In this document: in pieces, positions 9,187 to 17,135 of the stretch
Layout of the letters: each line of letters opens with the position of its first letter
Numbering within the stretch: the stretch's first letter is position 1
From: Clostridia bacterium
GTDB taxonomy: Bacteria > Bacillota > Clostridia > Oscillospirales > Acutalibacteraceae
Length of the DNA: 64,000 nt
Direction of reading: 5' to 3'
NCBI GenBank assembly: GCA_017441385.1
Contig: JAFRXY010000038.1
Span: 1-64,000 of the forward strand
Translations under genes and position numbers: made by a program
The notes under the pieces: model-generated
What the model was told of the DNA's origin: nothing
Databases searched by the model: none
The model's input: the letters and a program-made list of their open reading frames with translations, nothing else

Positions 9187-9621
9187 TTACTTTTTATGCC
9201 GGCTCATGATGCACATATCATTTACCCTGCCAAACCCTTGCGCAGTGTAGAACCCCTCACTGGCCTCTCCTCTCATGGTGAGAAGATAAACGGAAGTGAC
9301 TTCCTTGCGGTCGAGATACTCCAGGAATTCCTCAAGCATTTTTTTGCCGATGCCCTGTCCCTTCATATCGTTTGCGACGCAGAATTCAAGTATCTGGAAG
9401 TGAATGCCGTCATAGGACATTTCTCCGTGGCCCATGATCAGTCCCACAAGCCTGTCGTCGCGGTACTCCGCACCTCCGAAGAAATTCGGCATGCGGATAA
9501 TATCGCGCAGTCTGGTACGCGCCGACTTCTCTGTCCATGTGTCATTCCACGGCGGTGCGTTGAATGTATCGACAAAGAGCGCGGTCAGTTCTTCGATCAT
9601 TTCGGGAACTATCCTTTTCAA
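9187..9621 (-). CDS. GNAT family N-acetyltransferase
   Basis: 144 residues. Motif A reads EFCVANDMKGQGIGKKMLEEFLEYL (about residues 84-108), with the Q-x-x-G-I-G acetyl-CoA loop; the end FYTAQGFGRVNDMCIMSRHKK is a typical motif B tail. The N-terminal IEELTALFVDTFNAPPWNDTWT recalls aminoglycoside 6'-N-acetyltransferase-like GNATs, but that does not define the substrate. TTG at 9621 is the longest start and ATG at 9600 is an alternative. Lies between hisG and the lipoprotein gene, so it interrupts the his operon. Confidence 0.8.
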   Translation of the reverse strand: MKRIVPEMIEELTALFVDTFNAPPWNDTWTEKSARTRLRDIIRMPNFFGGAEYRDDRLVGLIMGHGEMSYDGIHFQILEFCVANDMKGQGIGKKMLEEFLEYLDRKEVTSVYLLTMRGEASEGFYTAQGFGRVNDMCIMSRHKK

Positions 9622-9675
9622 AACAAATCATCCTTCCGATCTTTTTTTGTTTCACATAGCAATCGCGTACTGTTA

Positions 9676-10305
9676 TCATAGCGCAATGGCGTCTTCCATC
9701 TTCTGCGCAAGCTCCTCGATCTCAGCCTTGCGAAGTTTCAGGCTGGCGGTATTGCAGATCAGACGTGCGGAAATCGGACACACGTCCTCCTTGACTTCCA
9801 GTCCGTTTTCTTTCAGGGTGGAACCGGTTTCCACGATATCCACAATGGCGTCGGCAAGTCCCAGCAGCGGGGCAAGCTCCACCGATCCTTCTATCTTGAT
9901 GACACGGACGTCCATTCCCTTGGATTCAAAATACCTGCGGGTGACGTTGGGATATTTGGTGGCAATGGTTTTGGTGCTGAATCCCGACAGGCAGTCCACT
10001 CCCTTCTTCCCCGCCACGGCGAATTTGCACCGTCCGAAGCCCAGATCCAGTATCTCATAGAAACACGAGCCGTTTTCGATGATGGTGTCCTTGCCGACAA
10101 CGCCGAGGTCACATACGCCGTTTTCGACATAGGTGATGACGTCAGGCGCTTTGGCAAGCACTACTTCAATACTGTCACCTACCGGCAGAATGAGCTTTCT
10201 TCCCTTTTCACGGACGGCAGAACAGTCATAGCCGATTTTTTCAAAGAGGGCGACGGTGTCCTTTTCCAGCCTGCCCTTGGTAAGCGCGATTCTCAATGGT
10301 TTCAA
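9676..10305 (-). CDS. hisG: ATP phosphoribosyltransferase HisG, short form
   Basis: 209 residues, the short HisG that lacks the C-terminal regulatory domain and needs HisZ for activity; hisZ is directly upstream. It joins ATP and PRPP to form phosphoribosyl-ATP, the committed step. Seen are the N-terminal RIALTKGRLEKDTV, the VCDLGVVGKDTI segment and the PRPP-binding loop EGSVELAPLLGLADAIVDIVETGSTL. TTG at 10305 has GGAGG seven bases upstream. Histidine feedback would be exerted through HisZ, as known for this form. Confidence 0.95.
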   Translation of the reverse strand: MKPLRIALTKGRLEKDTVALFEKIGYDCSAVREKGRKLILPVGDSIEVVLAKAPDVITYVENGVCDLGVVGKDTIIENGSCFYEILDLGFGRCKFAVAGKKGVDCLSGFSTKTIATKYPNVTRRYFESKGMDVRVIKIEGSVELAPLLGLADAIVDIVETGSTLKENGLEVKEDVCPISARLICNTASLKLRKAEIEELAQKMEDAIAL

Positions 10306-10329
10306 TGAAAGACCTCCAGTTGGGTGAAT

Positions 10330-11520
10330 TTATAGCTCGATAATCTCGATTTCCTCGCCGATGTGGTCAACGCGGGAGATTCCTTTGGCGCGGGCGTATT
10401 CTATTGCTTCCGGCAGGGTGTCGCACACGGAATATTCATAGATGTGCTTTTCTCCTGCCAGCTTGTAGGCGTATTGCAGCGCCTTGATCTCATAGCCCTC
10501 GTCAGAATACACCAGAATCTGTGGAATCTTTGCCGTCACCCGCTTGGAATGGGAACATGCCTGCGTCAGCGCGTCTATGTCCACCGCAAAACCGCAGGCG
10601 GGCGTGGGAAATCCGAATTTCTCCAGAAGCCGGTCGTAACGTCCGCCGGAAAGCACCTTATAGCCCGAACCGTGAGCATAAGCCGCGAATACAATGCCTG
10701 TGTAATAGTCCTTGCGGTGTACGATGCCGAAATCGAAAATCAGCTTGTCGCCCAGTCCCAGCTGTGAAAGGCTGGTGTAGATGTCACCGAGATAATCGAG
10801 ATAGTCGGTCACACCGCAGCCCTCGAACACCTCATACGCCTGTCGCAGCACCTCGCCGCCTCCGAAGATTCTGGGAAGCTGGCGGAGCGCACGCACCGAG
10901 CTGCTTTCCGGCATCTTCTCCAATATTTCCGCCAACGCGCCGTAGTTCTTTGACTCAATGCAATCCCTGAGTTCTTCCTTTGTTTCATCATTGACATTGA
11001 GATTGTCCGCCAGCGCTTTGAAGATGCCCGAATGTCCGATTTCAAAGCGGAAATCGTCGAGGTTCGACCTGAGTGAATTGATCGCCATAACGATGACCTC
11101 AAGATCCGCCTTTTTCCCGCCCGCGCCGATCAGTTCAATGCCGGTCTGCTTGTTCTGGTCGCTCTCTCCGCGAAGGCTCTGTCCTATGGCAAAACTGGTC
11201 TGGGAATAATACACCCGGATCGGAAGCTGGGCGTTGCTCAGCTTGGTAGCCGTCATACGCGCAATCGGCAGGGTATTGTCGGGACGAAGCACCATCAGTC
11301 TGCCCTTGTTGTCACTGAGCTTATACATGCTGTCCATCGGAAGAAAGCTGTCGCCAAGGTTGAACACATCGTAAAACTCCAGAAACGGTGTGCGGACTTC
11401 ATTGTAACCGCCGCGGGCAAACATCTTGCAGATCTTTGATTCCACTGCGCGGCGGTCGACACATTCCGAAAAAAGCAGATCGCCCGTTCCCTCAGGGGTG
11501 ATTTTGTAGTTTTTTCTCAA
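10330..11520 (-). CDS. hisZ: ATP phosphoribosyltransferase regulatory subunit HisZ
   Basis: About 396 residues, a catalytically inactive HisRS paralogue that forms the hetero-octamer with short HisG. Motif 2-like VLRPDNTLPIARM and the ending GFAVDIDAL are present, while the tRNA anticodon-binding part is absent or degenerate. First gene of the his operon. The frame is open to an ATG at 11562, but the best promoter would start transcription at about that base. A TTG at 11520 with GGAG eight bases upstream is therefore the more likely start, just before the conserved KITPEGTGDLLF. Confidence 0.9.
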   Translation of the reverse strand: MRKNYKITPEGTGDLLFSECVDRRAVESKICKMFARGGYNEVRTPFLEFYDVFNLGDSFLPMDSMYKLSDNKGRLMVLRPDNTLPIARMTATKLSNAQLPIRVYYSQTSFAIGQSLRGESDQNKQTGIELIGAGGKKADLEVIVMAINSLRSNLDDFRFEIGHSGIFKALADNLNVNDETKEELRDCIESKNYGALAEILEKMPESSSVRALRQLPRIFGGGEVLRQAYEVFEGCGVTDYLDYLGDIYTSLSQLGLGDKLIFDFGIVHRKDYYTGIVFAAYAHGSGYKVLSGGRYDRLLEKFGFPTPACGFAVDIDALTQACSHSKRVTAKIPQILVYSDEGYEIKALQYAYKLAGEKHIYEYSVCDTLPEAIEYARAKGISRVDHIGEEIEIIEL

Positions 11521-11568
11521 ATATCTCAACTCCGATTCATTATTTGCATTTTGCTTTAGCATGCTAAT

Positions 11569-11597
11569 ATGATATCACGCTATCGCGTAAAAGTCAA
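11569..11597 (-). promoter_or_regulatory. Promoter of the histidine operon (hisZ)
   Basis: On the minus strand TTGACT (11592-11597) and TATCAT (11569-11574) are separated by exactly 17 bases. The spacer contains ACGCGATAGCGT, a short inverted repeat that could be an operator. Immediately upstream of the -35 is the near-palindrome ATTGCCTGCGAT (11597-11608). No T-box, attenuator or leader peptide is visible. Confidence 0.75.
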
Positions 11598-11664
11598 TCG
11601 CAGGCAATTTTTTTGACTTAATCCATAAAAACACGCCTTATTGACAGATAATTTGGGGAAAAAT

Positions 11665-14600
11665 TTAAAAATCAAAAAGGCTGACCTGATTGCTTTCCGC
11701 CATTCCGCTGAGAACGCCGGCATTTTCCAGTATTTCCATCACGCTCTTGGAAACGCCGGAACGCATCTGCACATCACTCTTGGACATGAATTGATATCCG
11801 TCCGCGCGGGATTCCACAAGACTCACGGCGGCAGCTTCTCCCAATCCCTTCAATGTTGTGAAGGGAAGGCGTATCTGCTTGCCTTCCATAAGGAATTTTT
11901 TCGAGTCGCTTCGGTAGAGATTCACCGGAAGGAAGACAACCCCGCGCTCGCGGGCTTCATTCAGTATCTGCAAGGTAGCCAGCTTGTTCTGCTCCTTGGC
12001 GGTTGCGCCCTTTCCTTTTGCGTCGATTTCACGGATGAGCGCTTTGATATTGGAAATATCCGAAATCGCAAGCTCCGCATCAAATTCGTCGGCGCGGACG
12101 GTGAAATAAGCGGCGTAGTATTCCTCCGGGGTATGCACCTTATACCACCCAAGACGCAGAGTGGCAATCATATAGGCGGCGGCGTGCGCTTTGGGGAACA
12201 TGTATTTGATCTTGAAGCAGGAATCAATGTACCATTCCGGAACGCCGTTGTCCCGCATGGTCTGCACATGTTCATCGGTCAGCAGCTTTTTGGCGTTGCC
12301 CTTTCGCACAATTTCCATGATCTTGAATGACATCTGATTGGGAACGCCTTTCGCAATTAGATAAGTCATAATGCTGTCGCGTGTTCCGATAACTTCGGAG
12401 ATAGAGCAGATTCCATCCTTGATGAGATCCTGCGCGTTGCCGAGATAAACGTCGGTGCCGTGGGACAGACCCGCGATCTGAAGAAGGTCGGAGAAGGTCT
12501 TGGGCTGAGTGTCAATCAGCATCTGACGTACGAAGTTGGTTCCCACCTCCGGCAGGGAGAAGGTGCCGGTCTTGCTCATGCACTGTTCTTCCGTAATGCC
12601 CAGTGCCTCGGTGGAGGTGAATAGGCTCATAACCTGCGGGTCGCTCATGGTAATGCCGGAAATCGGCACTCCGGTATATTCCTCAAGATATTTGTATATA
12701 GTCGGCACATCGTGTCCGAGTTCGTCGAGTTTGAGAATGGTATCGTGAATGGAATGGAAGTCGAAATGGGTGGTAACGGTGTCGGAATCCTTCTTGTCGG
12801 CGGGGTGCTGCACGGGACAGAAATCCTCGATCTCCTTGTCCCGCGGCACGACCACCATGCCGCCCGGGTGCTGCCCCGTGGTGGATTTCACGCCCATACA
12901 GCCCTGTTTCAGCCGCTCAATTTCGGCGGGAGGAAGGTGAAGCCCCAGCTTTTCCTCATAACCCTTAACATAGCCGTAGGCGGTCTTTTCGGCAACTGTG
13001 GAAATGGTGCCGGCTTTGAAGACGTTGTCCTTGCCGAAAAGCTCCTCGGTGTACTTATGCACCTTGGACTGCACTTCGCCGGAAAAATTCAGGTCGATAT
13101 CCGGCTGCTTGTCGCCGTTGAAGCCGAGGAAGGTTTCAAAGGGGATTTCGTGCCCGTCACGGTTGAGTTCCGCGCCGCATTCGGGACATTTTTTGGGCGG
13201 AAGGTCGAAACCGGAGCCGTATTCCAGACTTTTTTCGAAGAATTGGCTCCACTTGCACTTCGGACAGACATAATGCGGGGCAAGGGGATTAACTTCCGAT
13301 ATGCCCGACATGGTGGCGACAAAGGATGAACCGACGGAGCCTCTGGAACCGACGAGATAGCCGTTTTCCTCGGAATAGGCAATCAGCTTCTGCGCCGTCA
13401 TATACATGACCGCGAAGCCGTTGCCGATAATGGAATTCAGCTCCTTGTCCAGCCGCGCCTGAACGTATTCCGGGAGAGGATCGCCGTAAATGGCGTGCGC
13501 CCGCGCTGTGGAGATATCGCGCAGCTGCTGCTCCGCTCCTTCAATGGAAGGAGGGAAAACACCGTCGGGAATGGGCTTGATTTCCTCCACCATATCCGCA
13601 ATTTTGTTGGTATTGGTGACGACAATTTCATAGGCCTTCTCCGGCGCCAGATAGTCGAATTCCCTGAGCATTTCCTCCGTCGTGCGGAAGTAAAGCGGTG
13701 CCTGTTTGTCGGCGTCGGTGAAGCCCTGCTGCACCATCAGCACCTTGCGGAATTCCGAATCCTCCGGATCCATGAAATGCACGTCACAGGTGGCAACCAC
13801 CGGCTTCCCCAGTTTATCGCCCAGCGCGATGATCTTTTTGTTGATGTCGATAAGCCCCTGCCTGTCCCTGACAGTGCCTTCACGGAGCATAAATTCATTG
13901 TTGCCCAGCGGCTGTACCTCCAGATAATCATAGAAGGAGGCGATTTTTTCAATATCCCCTTCGCTGCGCCCCAGCAAAATCGCCTGATACAGCTCGCCCT
14001 GTTCGCAGGCGCTGCCGATGATCAGCCCTTCCCGCCGCCGGATGATTTCGCTGCGGGGAATTCGCGGCTTGCGGTGGAAGTATTTCAGGTTGGAAGCGGA
14101 AATCAGCTTGTAGAGATTTTTGAGTCCCACAAGATTCTGCGCAATAATGATCATGTGATTCGGGCGGAGTTTGGTGGTATCGGTGGATTTGGCGTTGGTA
14201 TTGATGTCCTTGACACTGGCAACATTGTACTCCTTAACCAGCAGCTCAAATTCCTTCTGGACGATCTGCGCCAGCGCCAGCGCGTCGTCGCAAGCCCTGT
14301 GGTGCTCGAAGGGCGGAATTTCAAGATACTCTCCCACCGTGTCGAGCTTGTGGTTTTTGAGCGACGGATGAAGGGCACGGGCAAGCGGAACGGTGTCAAT
14401 GTAGACCGGTGCAAATTCAATCCCGCAGCGTTCACAGGCGGCTTTCATGAAGCCGATATCGAAATTGGCGTTATGGGCAATAAAGACGGGATTCTCTCCG
14501 CAGTAGTCAAGAAACGCCCTGACCGCCTGCTCCTCGCCGGGAGCATCCTTCACCATCTCGTCGGTAATGCCGGTCAGCTCCACGATTTTCGGAGGAATCG

Positions 14601-16050
14601 GCATTCCGGGATTGACGAAGCTGTTGAATTTATCCAGGATTTCTCCGCCTCTGTACCTGACGGCGCCGATCTCGGTAATCCGTTCCATGGCGGCGCTGAG
14701 ACCGGTGGTTTCGAGGTCAAAAACAATGAATTCCCCGTCAATCGGGCGGTTGTCCTCCCCTTTGACAATATCCACCATATCGTCGATGTAGTAGGCTTCA
14801 ATGCCGTAGAGTATCTTGATGGGCTTGCCGTCCTTCTTGCAGGCCTTGGCCGCATTCATCGCGTCGGGGAATGCCTGCGCGACGCCATGGTCGGTGATGG
14901 CAATGGCCGGCATACCCCAATCGGCAGCACGCTTCACCAGTTTCTTGGTGGGGGTCATCGCGTCCATTGCTGACATATTGGTGTGCAGGTGAAGCTCGAC
15001 ACGCTTCACCTCGGAATCATCGGCGCGTTTTGTTTCCTTCATCAGCGCGATACACTGGGGGCGAAGAGCAAATTCATGGTCAAAGTCGTCGAATTTATAT
15101 TCACCCTGCACGGCAGCGCACTTCCCGTCCCCCAGCGAGCCTAGAAAGTCCTTGTCCTCGTTCTTGACAATCATCTTGATCTGGACAGAAGATGTCTTGT
15201 CAGTGAGGGCAAAGGAGACAATTTGTTTATCCCCCGCTTTGGTGTCCTTGGTGGAAAAGCTGAAGATATCGCCGTAGACCGTGACCTTCTTGTAATTCGG
15301 GTTCAATTCCGCCATCTGCACGGCGGGAATGTTCTTGGGCGTGCCGTAAATGATTTCCGGGTCGTGGAATCTTTCGGGAATTCCCTCAAAGGTCAGGCTG
15401 GCAGCGCCTTCCTTGACCTTCACCTTCTTGGCCCGGACTTCGCCGGTGAATTCCGGACGGTCGGGCATGGGAGGCGGCGCTTCCCACGGCGGCGGGTCGC
15501 CTGCCGGCTTTTCGGGCAATGGCGCGGATTTCGGTTCAGGTAGCTCGGCGGGCAGCGGGATTCTGCGTTCGGCTGTTTCGTCGAAGCTCAGGCTGATCTC
15601 CACATTCCTGCCGAATTCCTCCTTGATCAGATTTACGAATTCCTCGCTGAAATGCTTCTCGGCGAGAAGGGCAAGGGCGTTGTGGGCCAGTTCGCAGCGG
15701 ACGATGCTGTTTGCGTTGTCCCACGTCCAGCGGCAGTTGGCGAAGGAACCGTTGACGGTGGAAATGCGGCGTTTCAGTTCCATCACCATATCGTCAAGAA
15801 CCGACCTGCCGAAGCATTTCTCAGGGAAATGCGGTCTTATCATGACCGAAGAAAAGCCGTATTTCTCGCGGATATCATGTTCCGCCTTAAAGAGCAGCTC
15901 CCTGTCAATATATTCGCTGAACTGTGCCCAGACCGTCATCGCCCTGCATTTATCTGAAAAGCGTATGCGGATCACGTCGCCGTCGCTGATCTGTCGGACG
16001 TTGTACCCTTGCGCCGCTTCTGCAAAAATATCAGTTATCTTGCTTGTCAT
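11665..16050 (-). CDS. polC: DNA polymerase III alpha subunit, PolC type
   Basis: 1461 residues, the Gram-positive replicative polymerase with built-in proofreading. Order of parts: N-terminal region (1-165), a Pro-rich linker (about 165-200), an OB fold (about 253-340), the PHP domain starting with HLHTN (354-358), and an inserted DnaQ-type 3'-5' exonuclease with DLETTG (445-450), HNANFD (526-531) and HRACDD (584-589). The polymerase palm follows, with PDIDLNFSG, a zinc-binding CPKCKW...CPECGA pair, and HhH motifs near the C-terminus. Located downstream of rseP and ispG as in many Firmicutes. A 36-base gap to the upstream membrane-anchored hypothetical suggests co-transcription. Confidence 0.98.
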   Translation of the reverse strand: MTSKITDIFAEAAQGYNVRQISDGDVIRIRFSDKCRAMTVWAQFSEYIDRELLFKAEHDIREKYGFSSVMIRPHFPEKCFGRSVLDDMVMELKRRISTVNGSFANCRWTWDNANSIVRCELAHNALALLAEKHFSEEFVNLIKEEFGRNVEISLSFDETAERRIPLPAELPEPKSAPLPEKPAGDPPPWEAPPPMPDRPEFTGEVRAKKVKVKEGAASLTFEGIPERFHDPEIIYGTPKNIPAVQMAELNPNYKKVTVYGDIFSFSTKDTKAGDKQIVSFALTDKTSSVQIKMIVKNEDKDFLGSLGDGKCAAVQGEYKFDDFDHEFALRPQCIALMKETKRADDSEVKRVELHLHTNMSAMDAMTPTKKLVKRAADWGMPAIAITDHGVAQAFPDAMNAAKACKKDGKPIKILYGIEAYYIDDMVDIVKGEDNRPIDGEFIVFDLETTGLSAAMERITEIGAVRYRGGEILDKFNSFVNPGMPIPPKIVELTGITDEMVKDAPGEEQAVRAFLDYCGENPVFIAHNANFDIGFMKAACERCGIEFAPVYIDTVPLARALHPSLKNHKLDTVGEYLEIPPFEHHRACDDALALAQIVQKEFELLVKEYNVASVKDINTNAKSTDTTKLRPNHMIIIAQNLVGLKNLYKLISASNLKYFHRKPRIPRSEIIRRREGLIIGSACEQGELYQAILLGRSEGDIEKIASFYDYLEVQPLGNNEFMLREGTVRDRQGLIDINKKIIALGDKLGKPVVATCDVHFMDPEDSEFRKVLMVQQGFTDADKQAPLYFRTTEEMLREFDYLAPEKAYEIVVTNTNKIADMVEEIKPIPDGVFPPSIEGAEQQLRDISTARAHAIYGDPLPEYVQARLDKELNSIIGNGFAVMYMTAQKLIAYSEENGYLVGSRGSVGSSFVATMSGISEVNPLAPHYVCPKCKWSQFFEKSLEYGSGFDLPPKKCPECGAELNRDGHEIPFETFLGFNGDKQPDIDLNFSGEVQSKVHKYTEELFGKDNVFKAGTISTVAEKTAYGYVKGYEEKLGLHLPPAEIERLKQGCMGVKSTTGQHPGGMVVVPRDKEIEDFCPVQHPADKKDSDTVTTHFDFHSIHDTILKLDELGHDVPTIYKYLEEYTGVPISGITMSDPQVMSLFTSTEALGITEEQCMSKTGTFSLPEVGTNFVRQMLIDTQPKTFSDLLQIAGLSHGTDVYLGNAQDLIKDGICSISEVIGTRDSIMTYLIAKGVPNQMSFKIMEIVRKGNAKKLLTDEHVQTMRDNGVPEWYIDSCFKIKYMFPKAHAAAYMIATLRLGWYKVHTPEEYYAAYFTVRADEFDAELAISDISNIKALIREIDAKGKGATAKEQNKLATLQILNEARERGVVFLPVNLYRSDSKKFLMEGKQIRLPFTTLKGLGEAAAVSLVESRADGYQFMSKSDVQMRSGVSKSVMEILENAGVLSGMAESNQVSLFDF

Positions 16051-16086
16051 TCTTGATTGGATCTCCTTCTCTCAATAAACGGAACA

Positions 16087-16623
16087 TCACTGGATGTAAT
16101 TTTTAAAGCCCTTTTGCTCACAATACTCTATGAATTCCTCCATCGTCATCTGTTTAAGGCAATCCTTGAAGCACCTGTCGTCAATCAGTGTGAATTCCGC
16201 AAGAGGGACGTTGTTGAGCAGATAGCTGTTTTCATAGATCATCAGTTGCAGGTGCGTTCCTTCATGCCATTTATCATCCTCTTTATAGATCATGAAATTG
16301 TCACGGTTGGCCTTGAGCTTCTCGGTGTCATCCACCACATTCCAGCAGCCGCCGTAATAATATGCGAGAACGTATGTGTACTTGTTTTCATACTGCGCCA
16401 TCATATGAAGCGGTTTGCTGTAACCGGATCCGACACTCTTATCAGGATCATAAGCGCTCTGGGGCATTACGGTAAAGACAACATAATAAAACCCGTAATA
16501 CGATGCCTGCATGATGGCCAGAACCGCAACTAAAGGAATCAGAATCCTTAAGAAAAAACCTATGCGCCTTTTCCTCTTGTATCTCGTAATTTTCTCCTCG
16601 GTAGACAGTTTCTTTTTGGCCAT
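16087..16623 (-). CDS. Uncharacterised membrane-anchored protein
   Basis: 178 residues, no recognised family. A highly basic start (TRYKRKRR near 13-20) is followed by one hydrophobic helix (about 22-50), then an extracytoplasmic domain rich in Tyr and charged residues. This predicts an N-in, C-out single-pass protein with the bulk outside. AGGAGT lies about ten bases ahead of the ATG. It is downstream of the two tiny basic-protein genes and just upstream of polC. Confidence 0.7.
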   Translation of the reverse strand: MAKKKLSTEEKITRYKRKRRIGFFLRILIPLVAVLAIMQASYYGFYYVVFTVMPQSAYDPDKSVGSGYSKPLHMMAQYENKYTYVLAYYYGGCWNVVDDTEKLKANRDNFMIYKEDDKWHEGTHLQLMIYENSYLLNNVPLAEFTLIDDRCFKDCLKQMTMEEFIEYCEQKGFKNYIQ

Positions 16624-16638
16624 ATCAGTATTACTCCT

Positions 16639-16803
16639 TTATTTTTGCTTTCTCAGACTTTTTAGTACGTCGGCAGCTACACTGACCGCCGCATCGACAG
16701 AGTGATTTGCCGCCTTCTTAATCTTGCGTTTGCTTTTTCGAGATAGTTTAATGTTTTTCACATCAGAAATCGCCTGAACTGTCACTATCCGCACCAGTTT
16801 CAT
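16639..16803 (-). CDS. Tiny basic protein, 54 residues
   Basis: The minus strand encodes MKLVRIVTVQ, then a strongly basic middle (KLSRKSKRKIKKA), and ends SLRKQK. The start is supported by GGGAGG nine bases upstream and by a four-base ATGA overlap with the stop of the preceding 70-residue gene, the classic arrangement for translational coupling. The next gene begins 15 bases after its stop. There is no recognised family. The C-terminal half (AANHSVDAAVSVAADVLKSL) could form an amphipathic helix. Confidence 0.6.
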   Translation of the reverse strand: MKLVRIVTVQAISDVKNIKLSRKSKRKIKKAANHSVDAAVSVAADVLKSLRKQK

Positions 16804-17012
16804 GTGTTTTTCCTCCCCGGCAATGCTTTTATCTTCTTTTGCACCAGAGCCTTTGCCGCACCGACAGCCATGACCGCGGGTCTTCCGACATAGGAACGAA
16901 GTGTCTTTTTGAATTCACGCTTCAAAAGACGCCTGTGTCTTCCCTTTAATCCGACGCCTTTCAGCATTCCCCGCTGAATTCTGTAATTTTTTATATAAAC
17001 CTTTTCCGCCAT
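16800..17012 (-). CDS. Small very basic protein, 70 residues
   Basis: 70 residues with about a third Lys/Arg. It contains GLKGRHRRLLKREFKKTLRS and ends in a helix-prone AVMAVGAAKALVQKKIKAL. There is no recognised family; the composition suggests nucleic acid, phospholipid or ribosome binding, but this is a guess. A GGGGG stretch precedes the ATG. Its stop overlaps the start of the 54-residue gene, so both are likely made together, and a membrane-anchored hypothetical follows. Confidence 0.6.
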   Translation of the reverse strand: MAEKVYIKNYRIQRGMLKGVGLKGRHRRLLKREFKKTLRSYVGRPAVMAVGAAKALVQKKIKALPGRKNT

Positions 17013-17036
17013 AACGAACCCCCAAAAAAAGAGTTT

Positions 17037-17103
17037 GGAATTGAGAGTTCAGAAGCACCGCAAGCGGTGCTGAAATATAGAGTTCGCTTTCGCTCGCAAT
17101 TCC
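17037..17103. repeat. Palindromic intergenic element with GGAATTG ends
   Basis: A 67-base element flanked by GGAATTG and its complement CAATTCC. Inside are a perfect hairpin AGCACCGC/GCGGTGCT with a two-base loop and the segment TTCGCTTTCGCTCGC. It lies between ispG and the small basic-protein genes. This looks like a REP- or MITE-type dispersed repeat; only one copy is seen in this window. It is not a typical terminator because no T-run follows either arm. Confidence 0.55.
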
Positions 17104-17135
17104 TTCATCAACCTACCTAGCCCCTTAGCACTGCA

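Noticed and set aside
13495-14973. Long plus-strand open frame (492 codons) opposite polC
   Set aside because: Antisense of polC exonuclease and PHP region; the GC-rich codon bias of polC keeps the other strand open.
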